Origin: Protonemura montana
Lineage: Eukaryota; Arthropoda; Insecta; Plecoptera; Nemouridae
Length of the DNA stretch: 64,000 nucleotides
NCBI GenBank assembly: GCA_947568835.1
Contig: OX387610.1
Location: 1,614,501 to 1,678,500 of the forward strand
Direction of reading: 5' to 3'
The notes below the pieces were generated by a model, which made no database searches, was not told where the DNA came from, and was given only the letters and a program-made list of their open reading frames with translations. How positions within the stretch are numbered: position 1 is the stretch's first letter; every line of letters starts with the position of its first letter. The position numbers and the translations under genes are program-made. Positions 1 to 11,100 of this stretch are shown here, piece by piece.

Positions 1-529
1 TCGTTTTCTCCGCTCTCGACGTTCATTAGACAGCCGAGACACCTGCGATTGAATCACAAAATTATCGATTTAAAATGATAAAATGGCACAGTAACAATCA
101 ACAATCTTTTATTTTAATTGTGCAAATGCAAAATGCCATTCACATTCATGCTGCGTTAGTCCAATTATTCATATAACGCCATCCTCATTAATATTCCATC
201 CCATCCTTTATAACCGTCTGCCAAACTCTCTCTGCATGTACTTACCGTTATTCTATATTCATATTTGGCTCCTGGTTATTATTTGAATCATTGTCAATAC
301 TTTCTAGCATGATATCGTTGCCAAGTTTTGAAGTTGCAGAGTGTCTCTGAGTTGCATTTTGTACCTCTGCTAATTTTACAATTTTTTAAGGAAAGTCTAG
401 CAAAAACGGTATTGAATACATTTGACCGAAAAAGCTACTCTGCACTCGATGTACCAAAGATACCTGCATATTTCGTGTAGTCTACATACTTGACCGATTG
501 GATCCCAATTCAGAGATGGTGGGAATGAT

Positions 530-1543
530 TTAGATGCAATTGCAGCTGTCTTGGATTGATTCTTCCATAAGCTAGTCGTGTCAAGGGTCAAAATACACTA
601 ATTATATTTGTTAAAATGGTGCTACCGATCTGTGAATACTTACGACGGGATCCCCACGAAGCCTCCTGGGACGTTGTGCTGCATAACGTCGTTTCATTGG
701 CTGGTAGTGTCGACATATTGATGGGTATCCCATCGAGCTGATCGGCGGAGACGGTAGCGTGTAGATCGGGCTGAAGTGTCCGTGAATCTACAGAGTAACA
801 ACAGTACATCTTCAGTACAAGCAATGATTAGGTTTCACTTGAATCTTAGAGGCAGAGTGAAATCTTATTTCTCAGTTTGACCGATTAGTCCTTTTTTTGA
901 CAAAGGTTAGGTTAGACTAAAGTTAGATAAAGTAGATATGAGTCTAAAAACCAGTATAGTGCATTTTTTTATTCATACAAGTTCATTCCTTGTGAAAAGG
1001 TGCATTGCATTTTATTAGAAGAACTAACCGTTTTCAAATTATGAGTGAAATGGTTAAATTCACGGTATTATTGCCAGTTTGTGTACCTAGATAAATTAAC
1101 TAGTCTGTTGTACCTAAAAGGTTTTGCTGGTCTGACTTGTTTTTGCCTATGACGAAACCAACTGAGTTACTAGTATAGATTGTTTACATTCAGGGAAGGG
1201 AACGCGCTCTCATCATACTATCACGCAAGGTATTCGCACGTATTTTAACCCAGTTCAGCATAATTAAGTAGTAAGTACTTCAAAACTCTCCTAAAAAGCC
1301 TCTACCTATGACCAAAAATCTTTAAATTTCTATAACCATGCTTCTGGCACCTGTTTACAGACTTACGAAACCACATGGTATATGGCCCGGGTCATGAATC
1401 GTGCAAGGCCTACCATGCCCTCGCTTGCCGAGATTATTATCACAATACTCAACATTGCCGACGGGCAAGTAATAATCTCGGCCAGCTAACGACCATGTGA
1501 ATGTTTTCTCTTGTGGAATTCCGCGCCGCTCAGGTCCATTCAA
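530..1543 (-). CDS. putative 3' end of a multi-exon gene, product not recognised
   Basis: Three minus-strand segments join in one frame. Exon A (1367 to about 1543) ends at a GTAAGT donor. Exon B (644-787, 144 bp) lies between an acceptor (CTCTGTAG) and a GTAAGT donor. Exon C (530-571) follows ACGACTAG and ends in TAA at 530-532. Both junctions are phase 0. Exon A encodes a Cys/Gly/His-containing stretch (LGKRGHGRPCTIHDPGHIPC). Exon B is Pro/Tyr/Arg-rich (GHFSPIYTLPSPP, then RRYAAQRPRRLRGDPV). Exon C ends in DSCNCI. Paired cysteines at the very C-terminus occur in some secreted cystine-knot proteins, but I cannot assign a family. The upstream acceptor of exon A is poor, so its 5' limit is uncertain and earlier exons were not found. 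Exon A also contains a 13-bp inverted repeat, which weakens the coding case. Confidence 0.35.
1427..1482. repeat. 13-bp perfect inverted repeat with 30-nt loop
   Basis: GCCGAGATTATTA at 1427-1439 is the exact reverse complement of TAATAATCTCGGC at 1470-1482. It lies inside putative exon A and could form a hairpin in DNA or RNA. Confidence 0.8.
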
Positions 1544-3539
1544 CTCTGTCCCAAGTCTTCAAAGGTAGGTACTCACCCGCTCGTCACATGTGACATAAAT
1601 ACAATTATCGTTATTATTTTATTGCGTGTATGCGTGGAGAATGGATTTTTGTGGTTAATTATTATTACCATGGTATGTATTGGCACGTATACGTGTTATG
1701 ACAGCTATGTTCGCTAACCTAGCAAGTGATCCTTGGCAGCACACGATTGAAGACACACGAATTCTGTATTTAATTTGACTCTTTTGCAATCTCGTTATTA
1801 GAAAGATGTAGAAAATAATACGTCCTGTGTAAATGAAAGTAAGAAGTCGTATTTTAAGTGGTATCCTATTTTAATCTGATAGGTTAGGTACCAAGATAGA
1901 TATTTCCGTTGAGTGTCACTAAAATTCTGTCAAAAATTTAAAATAACGGCATCTGGTGGTAATTTTTCGCGTGTGATAAACAATATGTGTGTCCAGTGTG
2001 GCCTACGGGTAAAATATCGAAGGTAAATTCATCGGCAAAACGTGAATAAGTCGTGAAACAGTTGAAATAATCGCAGTGAAGTGCAAAATAAACTGGAAAC
2101 AGCACTTGTTTGCTAGAATTGGATACAGTGCGAGGAACAAGAACAGCGTGCAGGTAATCTGTGTCCGGATCCGGACGGTGATGTCTTGTGCGGATGTCCA
2201 TGCAGCAATGAAAAGTATCATGGCATGGTCAAGTTTTTGTGTCGTGCGTGACCACGTTTGACTCGGCGCTTACCAGTTTTAAGTAAAATAGCACTCATTT
2301 ATAAAAATAATTGCATAGAAACAAGCACATAGAATACTTTTCAACGTGTTCAAACGACAAGAAGGAATATTTCTTGAATCCACCTGATATTGTTTTCATC
2401 ATACTTGGAGCCTAAACACCACAAACATTTTAATTTTAACTCTGTTATTAAAAATAACGTATTTTTCATATCTAAAGCCTAATACTAGCCTAAATCTATA
2501 TTGCCTAAATAGCCTAAATTTACTTGCTTGTTGTTTGCAAAATGTCATTGATTTAGATGCTATCAAATCTTGAACCAAAACCGAATTCAAGCCAAGTTTA
2601 GCCCGATGTTGGTGAAATCGGCCGGAAGTTCTCTTTGCTCAATAACCTGATACCTAGTCTCATATAGTATGGTGTCAAATTGCGAGTTTATGGCTCAATG
2701 CCATCACTTAATTGCACTTCTAAAAGACATACGTTTTCAAACCCATAGACAATCATTCTTTTAAAAATGCATTCACAATCTCATTCGAAATTGCAATCAC
2801 GCGTTGATAGCGAGTATCGAGGATAGCAGGCTAGTAAAGTTTAGTGTTTCTAGATCGTTCAAAGCAGAGAAATCACACGGGTCTCTCGGGGCATTGCGAC
2901 CGCATTCATTACGCGAATAGAATGATTTGCTGAAAGCCGCCTGTGCCAATCATGACCAGGCTATATATCTTCGATTGACTGCCACAAAAAAAAAACGATA
3001 CGTGCCGTGCTACCTTTGTACGTAATTGCTAAATTTGCGCAATTCGAGAAATTGTTTTCGCACCAATAAAGATCGAGAGACGGAATTTTTGCATCGTTTG
3101 GGTCGTTCAAGTGGTGTACAAGCGACTGTGATTTTGGTGGTGTTTTTTTGCTCTTCCCGCGCAATTATATGATTGGATATTATTCCTTTCTTGTTTGACA
3201 AATTTATTTCCACGTGTTGGGCACGACACGATTGGAATCTTTTCATTCGGTGAGATCTTGGCGCGAGGTCGGCCACACCTGCAGATGTATGGGTCAATTC
3301 ATCGATTGGATGCGCCTCAGGGAAAGAAAGGTGAAACAATTGATTGGTGACGGCCGTGCCCGAAACAGATGTAAAGGAAGCCTGCGAACTGTGAAGAAAT
3401 CACTGCAGATTACTCAAACAATATTAGATGGCAGATCCTTTTATAAAAGTTTAAAATTCACATTTTTTTATGTAGGTATAAACCTACGACACTCCTTTGC
3501 AGATTTTTCGTGTTCTTTTTTTGTAATATTTTAGTTACA
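1544..3539. other. no gene recognised
   Basis: Short overlapping open frames lie on both strands, with none supported by splice sites or a known domain. GC content is higher at about 3230-3390, without a convincing gene model. Confidence 0.5.
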
Positions 3540-4118
3540 GTCAGAAGACCAGGGTTTAAGTTATATTTTCTGCTGAGCAAACGAGGCCGGCAACACGTGG
3601 TAACGGTAGGTGCCACCCGATGGCGCTTGCGGCCGTCCCTTTTAACAAAACTTTGCAATTTATTTTATTTATTTCCACAACTTTGACATCTATTTCAATA
3701 CAGTATAAAATTATATCGGTTGTCGCTAGGTCAACTATTAATAAGTTTGTTTATTGTTTAAGTTGACCCTCATTTCTCTGGTAGTGGACTAACTGCACTT
3801 CCCGGCAAATCATTCCACAATCGTATCCCCCTCGGCGGCTAAGCAGTACTCCCCGATGTCGGTTCTGGGTTCGGTCTTATCTTCAGATAGTAATTAAGAC
3901 TCAAAATATCGATACACGATAATCAATCGTTGAGGTTACCATTATTTGAGATCAATTGAGCGTAAACCAGACTCAAATGCGATTAATCTACGAAAAATAA
4001 CGAAATTCTAAATGTAATAGACTACGGTGACTAAACCTATAAGTAGCATCCTTCATATTTGTCAGTAAAGCAGTATTTTGGCTGCTATTAGCGCTCTGGC
4101 TACACCTTTAAACTCAAC
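3540..4118 (+). mobile_element. 60-bp-repeat TIR element, copy A (one unit, interrupted)
   Basis: One 60-bp unit lies at 3570-3632. The diverged right arm (TCAATCGTTGAGGTTA, then CAAATGCGATTAATCTACG) resumes at about 3895. The right terminal repeat is at 4090-4118, ending CTTTAAACTCAACG. About 240 bp of unrelated DNA between unit and arm suggests a nested insertion or rearrangement. Confidence 0.7.
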
Positions 4119-5894
4119 GGTAAAACGTTCACCCATAGACACTTACAGAATCGTTATATTTTCTTCAAATCTACACCAACGATTATCTCTCGTAGTTTCG
4201 TTTCTAGACAATGATCTTACAAAAAAAAAGTAGCCGTTTTGAAAACCGCAGACCGTTTAGAATACCTGCGCACCCATCAAACAATCGCAAAGTGAGAGTG
4301 CCATGTGCCATCACTAGATGCGATTACATGAGAAAGATGGAAACTGCTAACACAAATCGATACCAAAAGACAATGCGGTGACTCGTTTTGAATAAAACGA
4401 CAAGATGGAAACGGAGAGATAGAGAGACAGAGAAATCTTTTGCCATCTGTCAATAGACTGCAAGAAAGTGAAACAGCCAGTCCAGCACACTTTCCTCTAA
4501 CCACCTCACGTCACGTGTTCTTTACCCATATATATACTATATACTATAGCTGTGTAAGGTGATTTCAATGCTTGGCATGGGTGACCATGCTGACCTAGAG
4601 CCTCCGGTATTCGTAGACGTATTCTATACACAAGATGCTTTCTAATCCACTTGCAGATTTTTAGAGTGTGGTATTATCGTGCACATGCCACTGGGATGGC
4701 TCAAAGGATCTTTCACTCTCCGTATAATGTTTGGTCAAACTAGTGGTTGGGTTCAACGAACGATATTTGGTCAGAACTACGCCCACGACGCAAGAATTTC
4801 ATGTTTCGCTCTCTATTATTTTTTTTTCGTTGCGATTTTCGCCATTAGCCTTTTACGATGACTGGCAGTGTTTTGTTCGTGTATTTCGATGGATTTTGTA
4901 ATTGGACTATTTACAAGCAATTAAAAGCAGTACAATGTTGCATTACACGGCAACCAATTAAGTGACATTCTAGAGCTCTAGACGGTTCACGGTTGGCTGA
5001 TTCCAATTCCCGATGTTTTGATTTTTGGAAAAAGTTTGCCTTTAGCCAACCAAAAAAAACATAATGATATATTTAACTGCGAATACCCGACTCACGGCCA
5101 CTTCTTTTGGTTTTCTGATGGAAAACCTTGGGAGATTCCGGGATTTTTTGGTTTTGTTTTGGTTTCGGTTGAATGATGGAATTACGGTATGCACCATCCT
5201 GGTCGCACATTCTTGGTTTTGCAGTAACGGATTTTAGCCCAAAACGACACTTTTTCTTTGTACTGAATTTTAATAATTTTTTTGTTATTGTAATAAGTAT
5301 CGGTCTCCAATAAGTCATAAAATAACTGCATCTGTAATACTGTACGTGATTCAAGTACCTAGACTCGTTAAAACAGCTTCGAACATATTTTAGTGGAATT
5401 ATTGGATAACATTCCGCATATTTTCGACTCGATTTAGAATCCAATACGGTGAACCGTAAGCAATCTGAATCATTCCGCGGTGTTCGGTAATCGTTAATGA
5501 TATGAATCGATTTCGAATTTCAAGCCTAAACTATTTTAACAACTGCTTCTGGTTCGTAATCTGGTGGTTTTCAACTATAACGGAAATATATACGCAGTTA
5601 CCCATAGCGCGTGTACCGACTCTTAGATATTTTATAATCGAAAAACATATTGAAAAAAGTCGCTCAATATGTTAGGTAAAAGTACAGGTATTTTTTAAAC
5701 TATCAACAACGTACATGAAGTCATTAAAACCTTACCTGCCGTTTCTTTTCTGAATAAAAAAAAGGACATCCGTAAAAACTTGTTTACCAACTCCATGTGG
5801 AAAAATTTGTCAATCCTAAATGGTTTGCTAATTTGTTACTAAGTAATATGTCAGAGAAAACTTCCGAACGTAACAATTGTGCTGTGTTCTACCA
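4119..5894. other. no gene recognised
   Basis: AT-rich intergenic DNA. Short frames on both strands lack splice support or recognisable domains. Confidence 0.5.
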
Positions 5895-6600
5895 TTGAGT
5901 TTATAGGTAAGCTCAGAGTCCCAGCGTTAATATTTATAATTTAAATTTTTATCTGACTATAAGATGTATTGCATTATTGTAAGCTGTAAATTATCTGTGT
6001 TGAGCAAACGAGACCGGCAACTCGTGGTAACGGTAGGTGCCACCGGATGGCGCTTGCTGCTGAGCAAACGAGGCTGGCAACACGTGGTAACGGTAGGTGC
6101 CACCCGATGGCGCTTGCTGCTGAGCAAACGAGGCCGGCAACACGTGGTAACGGTAGGTGCCACCCGATGGCGCTTGCTGCTGAGCAAACGAGGCCGGCAA
6201 CACGTGGTAACGGTAGGTGCCACCCGATGGCACTTGCTGCTGAGCAAACGAGGCCGGCAACACGTGATAACGGTAGGTGCCACCCGATGGCGCTTGCTGC
6301 TGAGCAAACGAGGCTGGCAACACGTGATAACGGTAGGTGCCACCCGATGGAACTTTAGCCATAAAATAATAATGACTCAAAATATCGCGATACATGTTTA
6401 TCAATCGTTGAGGTTAGCATTAATAAAGATGAATTGAGTGTAAACCAGTCTCAAATGCGAGTAATCTGCGAGAAATAACAAATTTTCTTAACAGCTGACT
6501 TGACAAGCTCAACTGGCAGCATCCTAAATTTTTGTCTGTCAAGGTGGTAGTACCATCGTATGGTAGTGCGGATGAACAAAAAGTGTTATCAAAAAACCTT
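5895..6600 (+). mobile_element. 60-bp-repeat TIR element, copy B (six units)
   Basis: The left terminal repeat is at 5895-5926 (TTGAGTTTATAGGTAAG, then CAGAGTCCCAGCG). Six 60-bp units follow at 5998-6357, then the conserved right arm from about 6370 (ATATCGCGATACATG, TCTCAAATGCGAGTAATCTG). The right terminus is not clear and may be lost. Open frames here are shadows of the repeat. Confidence 0.8.
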
Positions 6601-7275
6601 ATCTCGTTGCTCTTACCAACGGAACAAAAATGCACGAATTCCTCTTATCCTAACGTCGAATTTCAACCAAGAATTTGACATTTCTGATTCGTCATTACGA
6701 ACTGCGCAATATTCACTTGAATGTAAAGCGCACGGGTAAAAACTCATCCGTTGAGAGATTCATAAGAACCAAATAAAGAAATTAATGTGACGTATATTTT
6801 GAAAAAAACTATGACCTTATCCTTGGCCATGGCATTGCAGTATGTTTTCAAGGACTGGTTACAAGACGTGTAGGGTGTACGTGTTTTCCTCGTGAGTTTT
6901 TGGAGGTCACATATGGATCGGAAACACTTCTAGCTTACTAAAGATACTCCGATACCCTTTCCTGTAATGTCGGTACCTCATTTGGATGTCTTACTCTTGT
7001 ATATTCACGTCCATAACCTCCACCTATCGTCTTGACTCTTAAGATACGGGCGTTAGAAGCTCGAACATGAGGAGAGTTCATCTTGTATTTGAGAAGCCCC
7101 AACTCTAAAACCTGGATGTTGGCTTTCCTGATTACTCTGATTTCTCACGACCTATCCTGACAAATTCAGTAATAATCTCCAACATATGAGCGGTCCTCAA
7201 AACACTTCACATTGTTAGAATTAGTACCTTCAGACATTTCTAACCAATTCCATTACTAATTCAAAGTCTAGCTCG
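6601..7275. other. no gene recognised
   Basis: Noncoding-looking DNA; nothing identified. Confidence 0.5.
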
Positions 7276-7944
7276 TTGATTGATTGATATGCGGGGTTTA
7301 ACAAAGCACTGTTTTGACAACGGGTCAAGTAAATCTGGTCTAGTTGCGTCGGTGAATAACTGGATGTTGGTGAACCTAACCTAGGTTGGAGGTGATACCC
7401 GGTGTCGGCACGTAGCCATACTCTTGTCGAAGACGGTCCCTTCCGAAGGACGGTACAACGCGAACAACAGGATTCCTTCACAAATCCATGCTGTCGAGAG
7501 GTTGATAAGCAAGGCGAGTGAAGTTGCTGTACTAACTTTCATTCCTCCAACCTCTCTCCCGAACAGAACTGGTCATGTGTATGATGGTCACCCATCCAAT
7601 ACCTGACCCAGCGCAGTGTTGCTTAACTTTCATCCCTCCAACCTCTCTCCCGAACAGAACTGGTCATGTGTATGATGGTCACCCATCCAATACCTGACCC
7701 AGCGCAGTGTTGCTTAACTTTCATCCCTCCAACCTCTCTCCCAAACAGAACTGGTCATGTGTATGATGGTCACCCATTCAATACCTGACCCAGCGCAGTG
7801 TTGCTTAACTTTCATCCCTCCAACCTCTCTCCCGAACAGAACTGGTCATGTGTATGATGGTCACCCATCCAATACCTGACCCAGCGCAGTGTTGCTTAAC
7901 TTTCATCCCTCCAACCTCTCTCCCAAACAGAACTGGTCATGTGT
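7276..7944 (-). mobile_element. 5S-derived SINE, about five 5S modules, 5' truncated
   Basis: Read on the minus strand, five modules of about 91 bp carry 5S box A (AAGTTAAGCAACA) and box C (GGATGGGTGACC). The conserved body follows (GTTGTACCGTCCTTCGGAAG) and then a tail ending in an ATCA repeat (7276-7290). The 5S 5' head (GTTGGAAACACCGG) is missing, so the copy is truncated at its 5' end. Confidence 0.88.
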
Positions 7945-8160
7945 TTCTAGCTCGTGTTGTTGAAAAAATGAAGTCGTACTAGCACGGACTTGTGCATTTC
8001 GCAAGCTGACCTACGATGACCAAGATTTTTATATTAAAATGTATCCATTTAAGATACAAATGACATTGGTGAACATCCTCATCATTCAAACATGAAAAGA
8101 AACATGCCTAGACAAAAAATAATATTAGCACTGACAAATTATCGGTATTAATATACCAAC

Positions 8161-11100
8161 TTATTCCCTCCAACTCACCGCCGCTTGAGGCACCAACAAG
8201 ATGTTGTTAGGTCTCCCGGGATGCTGAACAAGCCAGTTTGCAATCAGCTGGTCCTTGGTGCTACCTGCCCAGACCGGCTCAGGGGTGCCTGTCGCCGATG
8301 TGCGATGACGAGGCATAGTCCTGTGACGAGGTCGACACGGACACACGTGGCGGTAGCATCGGTACCCCGAGACCAAGATGACGACGCACTGAGCGGAGGT
8401 TACCACCAACAGACCCGCGTTAGAGAATAGGGTGTGCCAGTCTGGATCTGGCTGGTTCTCCTGTAAAGCGATAGATCTTTTAATTTACAGAAAATAATCA
8501 GGGGATTTTTATCTGTGATGATGTTTAGTAACTTTGGTCATGAGAATTTGAGGAGGGCTAACATTTCGGGCGCAAGTTTTTAGAAATAAAGCGTATATTT
8601 TTCTTAGAGTACATCGGTACTAAACATAAAATAAAAAGTCGAAGCGACACAGAGCTAATGAAAGGAACGCAGTCTTCAAGCTCAAAGAACGGGTTGCATG
8701 GACGTTAAAACCATCTCGGCAACTCTTCACAGACCATCTAAATCTACTCAACTTCCAGATGATATGAATTATAGGATCTTTATTCCAGTCAGTGGTCACC
8801 CCAGCTGTCAATATACGGGTTTGATTCTTCCAGGAAGTCTAAATCAGTGCAAGAAATAGGGCAGAACACCAGAGAAAGACGATTCTCGTTATCGGAAAAT
8901 TCATTTTTTTATTGGTAATTTATAATATCAAGTTTTTCAAACAGAACAGAAACTTTATTGTAAGAAATGAACAAACCTGAGCATTGCCATCTCGAACAAG
9001 TCCGGTGACCGCCAGGACAACCACCAAGTTGCTGACAGCAAGCGACACGAGGTTGAGCGCCAAGAAGGCGGTGACTGCCAGGTGACTCGTGCGAAGACCG
9101 GTGAGGAAACCAAACACGCCGGTCACCATAGCGACGGCGCCACCCCAAAGACCGGCGCCCACCGATGAGAGCGCCGCGTTGTGAGCGAGGGCGAGGACTC
9201 CGAAGACAGCCATCAGGACGCCTAAATAGTTGCGTTGTGGTTAATTAGTTGCTTTTTATTAGGCACTTGATTTGTTGTGTTTAACGACGCACTGTTCTGA
9301 CTACTGTCCCTGTGGCACTAGTTAAGTTAACCTTGAAGGAGTAACAGGTATATGTTACGAAACGTCGGGAAATTTAGTTGCCCTTTACTTAGCATTCAAA
9401 ACCCATTTCAAATAGTTTTTCTTAAAGCTAGTGCTAAGAATGAAATCAAGTAGACTTGAGTCTAAAACCCTTCATACTGACTTAGTTCTTCTTAAGATTG
9501 AGTTTTGGGGCGAAATCAAATTATTATTTGATGGAACCTCACGGCAGGTAAATCTGATAACGTCAGATTTAGCTGTTAGAACGTCCATAAGATAAATGGT
9601 CAGTGAGGTAATATTTGGCCTGGTGCATGTCGTGGTCAACCGTCAAGTATTGTGCAACAGACCACAAGAATGTTGCATTATGAGTGCTGTGGGTTATACT
9701 TGGTGTCGGTTAATTTCAATTCTCGCGTTCTTCGTTGGTCTTTGGTCTTAGATTTGTAGCGCTAGAAAATGTGATCATTTTTGGTGCCAACAACAAGAGC
9801 AAGAGGGTGACTATATACTGCGCCTCTATTAACTCGTCCCCTATATTCTCGTCCTCAAATCGAAAGTTGATGACCACCAGAAGCTATGAAGAGAACGCGG
9901 TTTAAGTTAGATTTTTAAAAAGAGTCCCGGTGACAATTTTAAACTTTCTGCTGAGCAAACGAGGCCGGGAAAACGTGGTAACGGTAGGTGCCACCCGATG
10001 GCGCTTGCTGCTGAGCAAACGAGGCTGGCAACACGTGGTAACGGTAGGTGCCACCCGATGGCGCTTGCTGTTGAGCAAACGAGACTGGCAACATGTGGTA
10101 ACGGTAGGTGCCACCCGATGGCGCTTGCTGCTGAGTAAACGAGGCCGGTAATACGTGGTAACGGTAGGTGCCACCCGATGGCGCTTGCTGCTGAGCAAAC
10201 GAGGCCGGCAACACGTGGTAACGGTAGGTGCCACCCGATGGCGCTTGCTGCTGAGCAAACGAGGCCGGCAACACGTGGTAACGGTTGGTGCCACCCGATG
10301 GCGCTTGCTGCTGAGCAAACGAGCCGGGAAAACGTGGTAACGGTAGGTGCCACCCGATGGCGCTTGCGGCCGTTCTTAAAAAAAAACTCTACAGTTAAAT
10401 AATTACGATTAAAAATGTCAATAATTGAATATCGATCGATGAGGTAAGCATTAATAAAGATTAATTGAGTGTAAACCAGTCTGAAATGCGAGTAATCTGC
10501 GAGAAATAACGAAGTGAAATTTCTTTGTAACGACAGTGACTCCACCTAGGGTTAGATTATTATGCCTATTAACGGTTCTGTTAATATTATAGCCCTATGG
10601 TTGATTACTGAAATCCTAACTAAGCGGGCAAATGTAATGATTTAAATGCCACAGTTATATAGTTGAGTGAAATAGTGAAGCTACAGTTGTTACTATTGTT
10701 AAATTATGAGTTTCTCACGTGGAAACTAGATATTATCTCCAACTTTGTAATTTATATAAGCAAAACAAAAGTAACCTCTTATATAATTTTACTGGGAGAA
10801 CAATTATACAAACTCCCGCGACATTTGGCGTGCAATTTTGGAATTTTTAAAATAATTTTCTAGACATCTGTCTCATTTATAGAGAGTAAACGAATCATTA
10901 CTTCTATTTTCCCCAGAACTACTAACCGTGCAGCCAACTTGAAAAGGAAAAAATTGTGTTATTGCACAATTGTTAATTCTTATTTAACAAGATAAATGTC
11001 CTGCGTATCTGGTCTAATGACGTTGGTGAATGAATGATTATGAACCTAACCTAGCCTAAAAAGGAGGAGAGGGTTACCCGGTGTCGGCACGTAGCCTGCT

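Noticed and set aside
906..914. GGTTAGGTT word as a telomeric TTAGG remnant
   Set aside because: One or two copies of a short word are not evidence of telomeric repeat.
1355..1543. Wnt-like cysteine spacing in exon A (C, 12 residues, C, 9 residues, C)
   Set aside because: The following exon lacks the CCGRGY-type continuation expected of Wnt proteins, so the resemblance is probably chance.
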